A stretch of 64,000 bases of DNA from Flavobacteriaceae bacterium (GCA_028280265.1 JANQMD010000026.1:1-64000), one strand, 5' to 3'. Counted from the first letter of the stretch, positions 1 through 9,484 are shown. Numbers and translations are program-made. Notes: generated by a model from the letters alone, not told the origin.

Positions 1-92
1 ATCTGTATTTTTACATTGTTATTGTTCTTTTTATACATGTTATTAAGTTTAATTAAGACCCCCTATTAAATATTCTTAATTAACACATTTAC

Positions 93-125
93 TAAAAAAC
101 CAAGTCGCTCGACTTGGTTTTTTTT
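93..125 (+). terminator. Intrinsic terminator AACCAAGTC-GCTC-GACTTGGTT + T-tract
   Basis: 9-bp GC-containing stem, tetraloop, T8 tail. Confidence 0.85.
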
Positions 126-147
126 ATGGAGTAAACTTATTACACCA

Positions 148-190
148 CCCTTTTTAGGGAGAAAAAAATTTCCCTAAATCTCGGTATTGT
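148..190. repeat. Conserved 42-43-bp element containing inverted repeat TTTAGGGA..TCCCTAAA, copy 1
   Basis: ccctttttagggagaaaaaaatttccctaaatctcggtattgt; second copy at 771-812 differs by one T indel. Confidence 0.85.
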
Positions 191-293
191 ACAACATATA
201 TATCATCTGTATTTTTACATTGCTATTGTTCTTTTTATACATGTTATTAAGTTTAATTAAAACCCCATTAAATATTCTTAATTAATACATTTA

Positions 294-327
294 CTAAAAA
301 ACCAAGCCGCCTGGCTTGGTTTTTTTA
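294..327 (+). terminator. Intrinsic terminator AACCAAGCC-GCCT-GGCTTGGTT + T-tract
   Basis: Same hairpin as 93-125 with a compensatory T-A to C-G base-pair change. Confidence 0.85.
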
Positions 328-770
328 TGGAGTAAACTTGTCTCGTCCTGCAATAGCGTTACACTAAATTTTAATGGATCAAGGTCAATTGTTGTGTTTG
401 TTATTGATGATTGTAGATTTTTGATTGACGATATTTGAATGGTAAATATAGAACATCGAATGATGAACATTGAAAATTATAGCTTATAGACTAAAAAAAA
501 CAATAGTTTATTTACAGTCATTGTGCTGGTTTTCATTACCTAAAGAGTCATAAAGAACGACTTGTACATAAACGATTTAAGCTGATTCGTATCTCTATTC
601 TCTGATGAATTTTTCCTCTTACATACATACTTCTTCAATCGTAATTTATTGATAAGTATTCATTATTTATCTGAGCTCACACACAATTTTAACCCTGAGT
701 TATTTTAATTCTGAGGCCAAACACAGGATATTAAACCTAGAGGTGTTATCAATAAAACTTCTTTGTTCAT

Positions 771-812
771 CCCTTTTAGGGAGAAAAAAATTTCCCTAAA
801 TCTCGGTATTGT
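771..812. repeat. Conserved 42-43-bp inverted-repeat element, copy 2
   Basis: cccttttagggagaaaaaaatttccctaaatctcggtattgt, near-identical to 148-190. Confidence 0.85.
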
Positions 813-922
813 GTTCTAATTGGATACTTGCTATTTTTATAAAGTAATTGTTTTTATCAATTATTATTTAATATGTTAATCAACATTTGATTGAGAACCT
901 CCCCTAACTTAATTAAAGATTG

Positions 923-950
923 AAACCCGAGTAAAACACTCGGGTTTTTT
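923..950 (+). terminator. Intrinsic terminator AAACCCGAGT-aaaac-ACTCGGGTTT + T-tract
   Basis: 10-bp stem followed by T7. Confidence 0.85.
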
Positions 951-974
951 TAGTTCCTTTGTGAAAATTTTTTT

Positions 975-2831
975 GTGAACTACCTTTCTGTTGAGAATAT
1001 TTCAAAATCGTATGGGGAACGAACGTTGTTTCAGGATATCTCATTTGGTATTAATAAGAATCAAAAGATTGCATTTGTAGCCAAAAATGGCACGGGAAAA
1101 ACTTCCATATTAAACATACTAGCTGGAAAAGACACTCCTGATTCAGGACAAGTCATTCAGCGAAAAGAAATTCATGTAGCTTACCTGTCTCAATCACAAG
1201 ATTTTGATACAAGCCTCACAATAGAAGAAACCATCTTTGCTACTGAAAATAAGATCCTTCCTATTATCAAGCAATACGATGATGCCTTAAAAAATCCTGA
1301 TGATTCCGAAAATTATCAAAGAGCTTTCGAATTGATGGAACATCACAATGCTTGGGATTTTGAAACTCAATACAAATTCATTTTATCCAAATTAAAGTTA
1401 AATGATCTCTCACAAAAGGTAGAGATCCTATCAGGTGGACAAAAGAAAAGATTAGGGCTAGCCATTCTTCTTATAAACAAGCCTGACCTTTTAATTCTCG
1501 ATGAACCTACAAACCACTTAGACCTAGAAATGATTGAGTGGTTAGAGGCTTTTTTCAAAAAAGAAAAGATCACGTTGTTTATGGTAACTCACGATCGATA
1601 TTTTTTAGAGAGGGTTTGTAATGAAATCATAGAGTTAGATCAAGGTCAACTCTATAAATACAAAGGGAATTACTCTTATTATTTAGAGAAGAGAGAAGAA
1701 AGGCTTTCTCAAGAAAGCAGTTCTGTAGAGAAGGCTAAAAATCTATTTAAGAAAGAGTTGGATTGGATGCGAAGACAGCCAAAGGCCAGAACTACAAAAT
1801 CGAAGTCGCGTATTGATGATTTTTATGAAATCAAACAGAAAGCAAAAAAAAGAAGACAAGATCATACGGTACAGCTTGAAATTAATATGGAACGGTTGGG
1901 GAGCAAGATCGTAGAGCTCCACAATTTAAAAAAAGCTTTCGGTAACTTAACCATACTCAATGGTTTTGATTATGTCTTCAAAAAAAGGGAACGTATTGGA
2001 ATCATCGGTAAAAATGGAACTGGAAAATCGTCCTTTTTAAATATACTTACCGGAAGTGAACCTGTAGATGGAGGCAAGGTCGTTATTGGAGAAACGGTAA
2101 AGTTTGGCTACTATACTCAAAGGGGAATACAAATTAAAGAAGGTCAAAAAGTTATTGAGGTCATTAAAGAGTTTGGGGAATACATCCCGCTTACAAAAGG
2201 ACGAAAAATATCTGCCTCTCAACTTCTGGAGCGGTTTCTTTTCGATCGAAAAAAACAATATGATTTTGTAGAGAAATTGAGTGGTGGTGAACAGAAGAGG
2301 TTATACCTGTGTACTGTTTTAATTCAGAATCCAAACTTCTTAATTCTTGATGAACCCACTAATGATCTAGACATTATCACCTTAAATGTGCTAGAGAGTT
2401 TTCTGTTGGATTATCCTGGTAATTTGATTGTCGTTTCTCACGATCGATATTTTATGGACAAAATTGTAGATTCTCTATTCGTTTTTAGAGGTGATGGTGT
2501 GATTGAAAATTTCCCAGGGAATTACTCAGATTTTAGAATTTATGAGGATTCTAAACCTCCAGAACCATCAGTCAAAAAAAGTGTACAAAAAATAGCCAGT
2601 CAATCTCCAAAATCGAAACTGAGTTATTTAGAAAAAAGAGAGTACGGCAAATTAGAGGTGGATATTGAAAAGCTTGGAAAGAAAAAGAAGGAACTAGAAT
2701 CTTTTTTTAGCAATCCAGACATTACTTCTGAAGAAGTAGACAAAAAATCTTTTGAACTTCAAGAAGTTATATCTTTGCTTGAGGAAAAAGAGGAAAGATG
2801 GCTAGAGCTTTCTATGAAATTGGATGATTAA
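975..2831 (+). CDS. ABC-F family ATP-binding protein (Uup-like)
   Basis: Two Walker A motifs (GTGKTS, GTGKSS), two LSGGxxKRL signatures, C-terminal coiled coil; GTG start. Confidence 0.92.
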   Translation: MNYLSVENISKSYGERTLFQDISFGINKNQKIAFVAKNGTGKTSILNILAGKDTPDSGQVIQRKEIHVAYLSQSQDFDTSLTIEETIFATENKILPIIKQYDDALKNPDDSENYQRAFELMEHHNAWDFETQYKFILSKLKLNDLSQKVEILSGGQKKRLGLAILLINKPDLLILDEPTNHLDLEMIEWLEAFFKKEKITLFMVTHDRYFLERVCNEIIELDQGQLYKYKGNYSYYLEKREERLSQESSSVEKAKNLFKKELDWMRRQPKARTTKSKSRIDDFYEIKQKAKKRRQDHTVQLEINMERLGSKIVELHNLKKAFGNLTILNGFDYVFKKRERIGIIGKNGTGKSSFLNILTGSEPVDGGKVVIGETVKFGYYTQRGIQIKEGQKVIEVIKEFGEYIPLTKGRKISASQLLERFLFDRKKQYDFVEKLSGGEQKRLYLCTVLIQNPNFLILDEPTNDLDIITLNVLESFLLDYPGNLIVVSHDRYFMDKIVDSLFVFRGDGVIENFPGNYSDFRIYEDSKPPEPSVKKSVQKIASQSPKSKLSYLEKREYGKLEVDIEKLGKKKKELESFFSNPDITSEEVDKKSFELQEVISLLEEKEERWLELSMKLDD

Positions 2832-3544
2832 ACTCTTACTATTTGATTGTTCTCAATAATTTTTTCATTGTTGAAACGAAGCAACAACTGAGCTATGGCA
2901 ATGGTATCATTCTCACAATAATCTACGATTCTTTGAATGTTTTTTTCCTGATAGTAAACGCTGGCTACTTCACTCCCATCTATATCTTCTTTCGGAGAAG
3001 GGATGTTTAAAATAGAAGTCAGTAATTGAAGAGAAGTGTAGTGCTTGTAATCTCCAAATTTCCAGAGCTCCATGGTATCTAAATGAGGTACTTCCCATGG
3101 TTTTTTCCCAAATAAGTTCAACTTTTCGGGAAGTTCTATTTGATGAATAATCATCCGTCTAGAAATATATGGAAAATCAAATTCCTTACCATTGTGGGCA
3201 CATAAGAGATATTGCCTTTTAGAAAAATGTGTTACTAGTATATTTTTAAAATCTTCTAATATTTTCTTCTCATCATCTCCATAAAATGAAGTTACTCTGA
3301 GGCTTCTCTGATTCGTATCATCTGTAAAATAAGCAACTGATATACAAATAATTTTTCCAAATTCTGCCCAAATTCCAGCTCGCTCATAAAAATCTTCTGG
3401 AGAAGTTTCATCTTTTCTTTGGTAAGCTGTTTTTTTTGTAAAAAGTTCTTGAATAGTCTCCGATAATTCTGACCATTTTTCTTTCTGAGGTACCGTTTCT
3501 ATATCGAGAAACAACACATTATTTAGATCTGTTTTTAAATTCAT
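2828..3544 (-). CDS. Predicted 3'-5' exonuclease, PolB-like RNase H fold
   Basis: VLFLDIETVP (ExoI DxE), AHNGKEFDFPYI (ExoII), YCENDTIA (ExoIII). Confidence 0.82.
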   Translation of the reverse strand: MNLKTDLNNVLFLDIETVPQKEKWSELSETIQELFTKKTAYQRKDETSPEDFYERAGIWAEFGKIICISVAYFTDDTNQRSLRVTSFYGDDEKKILEDFKNILVTHFSKRQYLLCAHNGKEFDFPYISRRMIIHQIELPEKLNLFGKKPWEVPHLDTMELWKFGDYKHYTSLQLLTSILNIPSPKEDIDGSEVASVYYQEKNIQRIVDYCENDTIAIAQLLLRFNNEKIIENNQIVRV

Positions 3545-4056
3545 GATTGCAATTTTTTCTTTTTCTCTTTGTAGTAAGCTTTGTCTGCAATATAGATGAT
3601 TTTTTTTAACTCACAATAAGTCTCATCTTTTCCATCAGTAATTTGAAGGTCTTTAACAAGGTCAATTTCTTTTTTCTCAGCGACCTCTTTTTTAATGTTT
3701 TCAATTTCTTTTTCTGAAAAAATGAATTCAGCATAAGCCGATTTTTTAGCAGGTTTTCTGTACTTAATTTCCGCAGCTTTATCCCAAATAACATAATCAC
3801 TTCCCAAGATATGAATCAATTGAATCATATAGACTGGGTCTGTTGCCGAATACAAACTCCCTCCAAAAATAGTTCCTACATAGTTTTTGTTTTTCCAACT
3901 GATGGGAATTTTAATTTTTACTTTTAATAAATCTTCAGAAACTTCTATAACTCGACCTGTAGACCTACGATACATGGGAGAGATATTAAATCCTATCTTG
4001 AAAACTTGAGCATCTGAAAAAAACTTACGTGCTATATTTGAGATTATCTGATACAT
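3541..4056 (-). CDS. DUF4442-like (hotdog-fold) protein
   Basis: FNISPMYRRSTGRVIEVSEDLLKVKIKIPISWKNKNYVGTIFGGSLYSATDPVYMIQL matches the DUF4442 pattern. Confidence 0.75.
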   Translation of the reverse strand: MYQIISNIARKFFSDAQVFKIGFNISPMYRRSTGRVIEVSEDLLKVKIKIPISWKNKNYVGTIFGGSLYSATDPVYMIQLIHILGSDYVIWDKAAEIKYRKPAKKSAYAEFIFSEKEIENIKKEVAEKKEIDLVKDLQITDGKDETYCELKKIIYIADKAYYKEKKKKLQS

Positions 4057-4089
4057 CTATCTTTTTTGTGAAGTTACTCAAAAAACAAA

Positions 4090-4128
4090 AAACTCGTCTA
4101 TAAGTTATTTTACAGACGAGTTTTTTTG
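4090..4128. terminator. Bidirectional-looking terminator AAACTCGTCT..AGACGAGTTT
   Basis: 10-bp stem, A-run on one side and T7 on the other, between convergently/serially placed genes. Confidence 0.75.
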
Positions 4129-4147
4129 AGCGTTTTTTATCGAATAG

Positions 4148-5305
4148 CTAAAAGCTATATCCTGTCCAAGAAAAAATAGAGGTATTTATAAAACCTGATG
4201 TACCATTAGTTACATTTATCCTAGCTCCAGGCCCATTTTTTATGTCAGTAATATCTAATCCATTTGCTGGGTTGCCAACAACAGTAATTGAGGTATTTGC
4301 GTTGGCCCCTCCTTTCGGGTCATCTAAATTAATTAAGTCTGAAAATAAAGCCTCATTTCCTAACTCTATGTATGCGTTTGTAATGGTAGCTGTTGCCCCT
4401 CTTCTTATTTTAATAGCATCAGTCATTCGTACTTTGGCTCCTTTGTTAATAATGGTCAAACCGTTAATTGTAAAATTTGATTGGTTAATATCTGTTGGAG
4501 AATTTCCATCCAAATTTCCATCTGCTTCAACTCCTCTTGGATCAGAAGTAACAGCTAAATCATTTGCTTCTCTTATCCCATACAAGTTTTCACAAGTTCC
4601 TGTATAACCTTGAGAAAAATCGAACATATCATCTTTTGCATTTACCACCAAAATATTAGAGGCGTTTACTGTTCCTCCAAAAAATTCAAGAGCATCATCA
4701 TCTCCATTAATAATTGCGATGTTACTAATTTTAGTCCCATTTCCAACTCCATTCAATGTAAGACCATTATGTTCTGTTCTATTATCAATTCTAGCCCCAG
4801 TATACTCCATAATTACATAATTCATAATCCCTGAATTGTCTGATGCATCATTTCCTCCAAAAAATATGATATTATTTACTTCTGTTGCAGCATTGCTTTG
4901 GGTTCCAGATTGACGACTAATAGGAGCTTTCCCATTGATAATAATCCCTCCCCAATCTCCTGGCTTAGGATTTAATGAATTAGAGGTAAATCTGATAGGA
5001 TTTACTTTCGTTCCATTCGCTATAATTTTACCTCCCTTTTCTACCAAGATAAAAACACCTGTTCCTCCTGCCAAAGCTCTTACAGTAACAGCTGGCTGAA
5101 TGGTTAATGTAACTCCCGATTTCACGATCAACCCTCCGGTTAATTTGTAATCAATTCCTGAAAGTAATGTTAAGTCTGAGGTTAAATTACCTGAAATGTC
5201 TGTTTTATTTTGATCTATCGCTCCACGTGTGTCATCATTATCTAATGAACAACCTGCAAGCATAAAGCTTACTACTACTATACTTAAGATGAAAATTTTC
5301 TTCAT
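4148..5305 (-). CDS. Lipoprotein with parallel beta-helix-like repeats, paralogue of the next gene
   Basis: Lipobox SFMLAGCSLD; near-collinear with 5482-6654 protein (GTVNASNILVVNAKDDMFDFSQGYTGTC shared). Confidence 0.8.
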   Translation of the reverse strand: MKKIFILSIVVVSFMLAGCSLDNDDTRGAIDQNKTDISGNLTSDLTLLSGIDYKLTGGLIVKSGVTLTIQPAVTVRALAGGTGVFILVEKGGKIIANGTKVNPIRFTSNSLNPKPGDWGGIIINGKAPISRQSGTQSNAATEVNNIIFFGGNDASDNSGIMNYVIMEYTGARIDNRTEHNGLTLNGVGNGTKISNIAIINGDDDALEFFGGTVNASNILVVNAKDDMFDFSQGYTGTCENLYGIREANDLAVTSDPRGVEADGNLDGNSPTDINQSNFTINGLTIINKGAKVRMTDAIKIRRGATATITNAYIELGNEALFSDLINLDDPKGGANANTSITVVGNPANGLDITDIKNGPGARINVTNGTSGFINTSIFSWTGYSF

Positions 5306-5392
5306 GGTTTTCTATACTAAAAAGTTTCTACAAAGTTAAAAAACCATTAAGATTGAGGTGATAAGTACAAATACTTACATTTTCATAATACG

Positions 5393-5425
5393 CAAAAAAC
5401 ACCTCGAGTTCACTCAAGGTGTTAT
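5393..5425 (-). terminator. Intrinsic terminator after 5482-6654
   Basis: minus strand AACACCTtGAGtgaaCTCgAGGTGTTTTTT. Confidence 0.75.
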
Positions 5426-5481
5426 TATTTTCTATTGATAAATACTAATTTTTTCCTGCCAGATATAGGAAAGTATCTAAA

Positions 5482-6654
5482 TTAAAACTTATATCCTGTC
5501 CAAGAAAAAATAGAGTTGTTTACAGAACTTGTTGTTCCATTAGAAGTATTGATGGTTGCTCCTGGCGCATTTTTATTGTCAGTAATATCCAATCCATTGG
5601 CACTATTTCCTACAACTGTAATGGTAGTATTTGCTGTTGCATTTCCTTTAGAGTCTTCTAAGTCTACAAAGTCTGAATAGGTAGCTCCAGCTCCTAAAGC
5701 AACGTAAGCACCTGTAATGGTTGCTGTAGCACCTCTTCTTACTTTAATAGCATCCGACATTTGAACACCGTTACCATTGTTGATGATTGTTAATCCATTT
5801 ACTGTAAATGCAGATTGGTTGATGTCGGTTGGAGAGTTTCCATCTAAGTTTCCATCGGCTTCAATTCCTCTTGGATCTGAAGTAACAGCACTATATCCAG
5901 ACTCTCTGACGCCGTACAAATTTGTACAAGTTCCTGTATATCCCTGAGAAAAATCAAACATGTCATCTTTTGCATTTACCACTAAAATGTTTGATGCATT
6001 TACGGTTCCTCCGAAAAATTCAATAGCATCGTCATCTCCATTTAAAATAGCTAAATTGCTGATTGTTGTTCCGCTACCTACTCCATTTAAAGTCAACCCA
6101 TTGTGCTCTGCTTCGTCATCAATTCTAGCTCCTGTATATTCTAAGATAACATAATTCATAACTCCCGAATTATCTGAAGCGTTATCACCTCCAAACAAAA
6201 TAGTATTATTCACCTCTGTAGCTGCGTTACTTTGAGATCCACTTTGACGACTTATAGGCGCCTTCCCATTGATTATTATTCCTCCCCAATCTCCTGGCTT
6301 AGGTCTAGAAGCGCTAGATGTAAATTTAATTGGATTTACGGCTGTTCCATCTGCAATAATTTTGCCTCCTCTTTCAACCAAAATATATACATCAGTTCCT
6401 CCTGCTAAAGCTTTCACAATCACTCCAGGTTCAATAGTTAAAATTGCTCCTGATTTTACAAAAAGTGCACCTGTTAGTGTGTAATCTAACCCAGATTGTA
6501 AGGTTAAATTTGTTGTTAAGTTCCCTGATAAATTTTGAGCGGTAGGAGTCCCTCCATTATTTCCTCCACCATTATTATCGTCATTGTCTAAAGTACAACT
6601 CGAAAAAATTAGAGTCATAATTATTGCTAAACTTGATAAAAGATTTTTTTTCAT
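5482..6654 (-). CDS. Lipoprotein with parallel beta-helix-like repeats
   Basis: Lipobox LIFSSCTLD followed by Gly/Asn linker; tandem paralogue of 4148-5305. Confidence 0.8.
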   Translation of the reverse strand: MKKNLLSSLAIIMTLIFSSCTLDNDDNNGGGNNGGTPTAQNLSGNLTTNLTLQSGLDYTLTGALFVKSGAILTIEPGVIVKALAGGTDVYILVERGGKIIADGTAVNPIKFTSSASRPKPGDWGGIIINGKAPISRQSGSQSNAATEVNNTILFGGDNASDNSGVMNYVILEYTGARIDDEAEHNGLTLNGVGSGTTISNLAILNGDDDAIEFFGGTVNASNILVVNAKDDMFDFSQGYTGTCTNLYGVRESGYSAVTSDPRGIEADGNLDGNSPTDINQSAFTVNGLTIINNGNGVQMSDAIKVRRGATATITGAYVALGAGATYSDFVDLEDSKGNATANTTITVVGNSANGLDITDNKNAPGATINTSNGTTSSVNNSIFSWTGYKF

Positions 6655-6680
6655 TTTGCTGTATTTGTTATGTTTTAATT

Positions 6681-6724
6681 AGCTGACACAAATTTTAGTA
6701 TTCTATATTTCCAGAGTGTCAGCT
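6681..6724 (-). other. Intercistronic inverted repeat (9-bp arms AGCTGACAC/GTGTCAGCT)
   Basis: Perfect 9-bp arms separated by 26 nt between TonB receptor stop and lipoprotein start; no T-tract. Confidence 0.7.
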
Positions 6725-6760
6725 GTATTTAAAAAAAATATTAATAAAATCTAGCTCTGT

Positions 6761-9484
6761 TTAAAAATCATAGGTGAGTCCTAAACTTAGGTTAACACCC
6801 TTTTTATAATTTCCTAACACTACATTTCCTCCTCCATTTGCTCCAACTCTGCTTAGCTGGAAAGATGGGTTTAATAAGTTTTGAGCTTTCAATTTCACAT
6901 TGTAATGCTCTCCCATTTTTAACGATGAAACAAAATCTAATGTGGGAATTCCCTTTTCTAAAATGTTCTCAAAACCTCTCGTTCCAATTGAGTAAACTCT
7001 TTCACTGAAATAGTTGAATACTAGTGAACTTGTTAATTCACTCTTTTCGTATTTTTTATTAAATGAAATATCTGCATTTACCAAGAATGGCGTTGCTCCT
7101 TCAAGATCACTAGATGTGTTGGTGAACTGTGCTACAGAAGCTTGATCTAAATTTACTTTTGAGGATAAGAAAGAAGTATTTAACCCAGCATCTAAAGAAT
7201 ATTCATCGTCTGACTCGTCATCGTTTTTCAATAGATTCTTTCTTGCTTCTATTTCTATTCCAAGTACAGTAGCATTGTTTCCTACATTTAAATATGTTAA
7301 TGTATTTCCTCCACTTGGAATTTCACTTCTAGAAATTGGGTTTTGAATGTACTTATAAAAACCTGTTACTGTAATTAATTCACTTGATGAAAAATAGTAT
7401 TCATACTTAACATCTAAATTGTAATTGTCTGAAGGAATCAAATCAGGGTTTCCTTGACTTGAAAAGCTTACATCTTGGTATTTGAACGGTGCAGTTTCTT
7501 TAAACTGAGGAAGAGTATACGTAACACTTCCAGCTAATCTTACAATACTGTTTTCATTAAAGTTGTACTTCAAGTTGAAGCTTGGTAATACATAGAATTC
7601 ATTAATCCTTGAAGCTCCATTCGTATTGCTATTGGCAATATTTGTGTTGTAAGTAACTCTTTGCTGAACAGATTCCAGTCTTACTCCACCAGAGACAATC
7701 ATATTTTCATTAAACTGATATACCAAGTTTCCAAATCCTGATTGAATTAATCGTTTTCCTCTGTATGTGAATGGGTCAAAAGCAAATGGGTTGTTAATAC
7801 CTCCCCTTCCAGTTTGTAACACCATTACTCCATTGTCTAGATTATTTTGACTGAATACTGCATCTGGATTATTAATATCTATCGGAACTCTAGTATTAAA
7901 TCCGTGATTGAAAATGGTCGCTGAAAATAATCTTTCTGTATATCTAAAATGACCTCCAAATTCTACAATACTAATGTCTTCTTCATCTTCTTTTAACTTG
8001 TAGGTTAATTTACCATAAGCATTGTTATCTAACTCCTGTAGTTTAGAAAAATAACGCTCATTTTCTCCGGCACTATTTGTTTGTGGACTGTAGAAGTTAT
8101 CTCTAAATAAATATTTATTTGTTCTACGATCTGGCTCATTCCCTTGTATAAAGTTTAAAGATCCTTTCCCTTCTAAAGTCATTCTATCTGTAAGCGTAAA
8201 TTTTCCTAAAAATTGGTTTACAAAAAGTGTATTATCATTTACTTGCTGTCTTCTTTGAAACTCTAAATCTCCTGTTTGTTCAGGATTTACCAAACCAAAA
8301 TAATCTCCTAAAGACTGTTTGTTATTATGAATGAATAAATGGTTATACGAAACTTCATGTCCTTTACCGAATTTATAATTCACATTCCCCATTAATATTT
8401 GAGAAACATTGTAATCGTATTTCTCAAAATCCTGATCTAAAAAGATAGCTCCTGTACTGTTAGTTTGCTTGATGTTTCCATTAGTGTAATTGTAACTACC
8501 ATCATAACCACCAATTAGATAAAGGCTTAATTTTCCCTCTTCTCCTACATCAAATTTTCTACCAACGGCAAAAGAAAAGCCGCCATTAGGTTGAAAGCTC
8601 TGACTATTTGGATTCCAAGAGTTCGTGAAAGTATATTGAGTTAGGCTATTTACTGGAATCGAAAATCCATTTCCTGTTCCAAAACGATTTGTTCCATCGA
8701 TTGTCAAGAATTTTTGACTCAATGTTTGCGTATTCCCACCAATAGAAAATGCTAAACTTCCTAACTTTCTCTTCGTTAGTTCTTTTGAACTAATATCAAT
8801 ATTCGCCCCAGCTACATCTCCAATAATTGATGAACCAAAAACTTTGTTAACTCCTATATTCTTGATAATGCTAGTATCAAAAAAATCTAGCGATATATTC
8901 TTGTATTCAGGATCTTCTGATGGTAAAGGTAATCCGTTTAATGAAGTAGAATTGTAACGATCTCCAAGACCTCTTACAACCACATTTTTAGAACCTTTAG
9001 ACACACCTGCTGTTTTTGCGACTGCTCCAGTGGCATCCGAAACTCCTTTTTTCGATAATTCCTGAGCTCCAATCTTGGTTTCAATAGCAACTGCTTTTTT
9101 CTGTTGTATAAGTAATGCAGATGTTTTTTCTTTACTTGTTGTAGCTTTGATTTTTACCTCATCCAGAGAAACTCCTTCTTCAGCAGCCATCGTCTTGTTT
9201 AAGGTAATTGTTTCTCCAGCTTTTACAGTTACTGTCTCTTCGATTGTTTTGTAACCTAAATAGCTAAATACGATCACATAAGTTCCTGGATTTACAGATA
9301 ATGTATAATTTCCATCAAAATCTGTTTCTGTACCTATTGTCGTATTTTTTATAGTAACTGTTGCAAAACCTAAAGGTTCGTTATTAGCATCTTTATCTAA
9401 TACTGTCCCTTTGATGGTTCCTTTTCCTTGCGCCATTGCTAGTTGACTCAATACGCACGCAAGAATGATTAAAATTTTTTTCAT
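6761..9484 (-). CDS. TonB-dependent receptor with N-terminal CarboxypepD_reg-like domain
   Basis: Signal peptide; GTIKGTVLDKDANNEPLGFATVTIKNTTIGTETDFDGNYTL; plug KNVVVRGLGDRYNSTSLNGLPLPSEDPEYK; terminal aromatic residue. Confidence 0.92.
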   Translation of the reverse strand: MKKILIILACVLSQLAMAQGKGTIKGTVLDKDANNEPLGFATVTIKNTTIGTETDFDGNYTLSVNPGTYVIVFSYLGYKTIEETVTVKAGETITLNKTMAAEEGVSLDEVKIKATTSKEKTSALLIQQKKAVAIETKIGAQELSKKGVSDATGAVAKTAGVSKGSKNVVVRGLGDRYNSTSLNGLPLPSEDPEYKNISLDFFDTSIIKNIGVNKVFGSSIIGDVAGANIDISSKELTKRKLGSLAFSIGGNTQTLSQKFLTIDGTNRFGTGNGFSIPVNSLTQYTFTNSWNPNSQSFQPNGGFSFAVGRKFDVGEEGKLSLYLIGGYDGSYNYTNGNIKQTNSTGAIFLDQDFEKYDYNVSQILMGNVNYKFGKGHEVSYNHLFIHNNKQSLGDYFGLVNPEQTGDLEFQRRQQVNDNTLFVNQFLGKFTLTDRMTLEGKGSLNFIQGNEPDRRTNKYLFRDNFYSPQTNSAGENERYFSKLQELDNNAYGKLTYKLKEDEEDISIVEFGGHFRYTERLFSATIFNHGFNTRVPIDINNPDAVFSQNNLDNGVMVLQTGRGGINNPFAFDPFTYRGKRLIQSGFGNLVYQFNENMIVSGGVRLESVQQRVTYNTNIANSNTNGASRINEFYVLPSFNLKYNFNENSIVRLAGSVTYTLPQFKETAPFKYQDVSFSSQGNPDLIPSDNYNLDVKYEYYFSSSELITVTGFYKYIQNPISRSEIPSGGNTLTYLNVGNNATVLGIEIEARKNLLKNDDESDDEYSLDAGLNTSFLSSKVNLDQASVAQFTNTSSDLEGATPFLVNADISFNKKYEKSELTSSLVFNYFSERVYSIGTRGFENILEKGIPTLDFVSSLKMGEHYNVKLKAQNLLNPSFQLSRVGANGGGNVVLGNYKKGVNLSLGLTYDF

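Larger units (their letters stand above)
1..339 (+). repeat. Direct repeat of a ~135-bp intergenic module (copy A 1-138, copy B 205-339), each ending in an intrinsic terminator
   Basis: Near-identical text: atctgtatttttacattg[t/c]tattgttctttttatacatgttattaagtttaattaa...attcttaattaa[c/t]acatttactaaaaaaccaag..cttggttttttt atggagtaaactt at 1-138 and 205-339. Copy A may extend left of the window. Confidence 0.9.

Noticed and set aside
812-860. Possible sigma-54 promoter (TTGG..TTGC) downstream of the 771-812 element
   Set aside because: Spacing between GG and GC is not the required 10 nt and no copy matches in the other module.
1367-1573. Antisense ORFs from the track (e.g. 1367-1573, 2037-2258, 4242-4834, 35023-35376, 35838-36467, 54088-54456, 60448-60690)
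   Set aside because: They lie opposite well-supported genes, show no recognisable domains and have composition expected from antisense reading of conserved coding frames.
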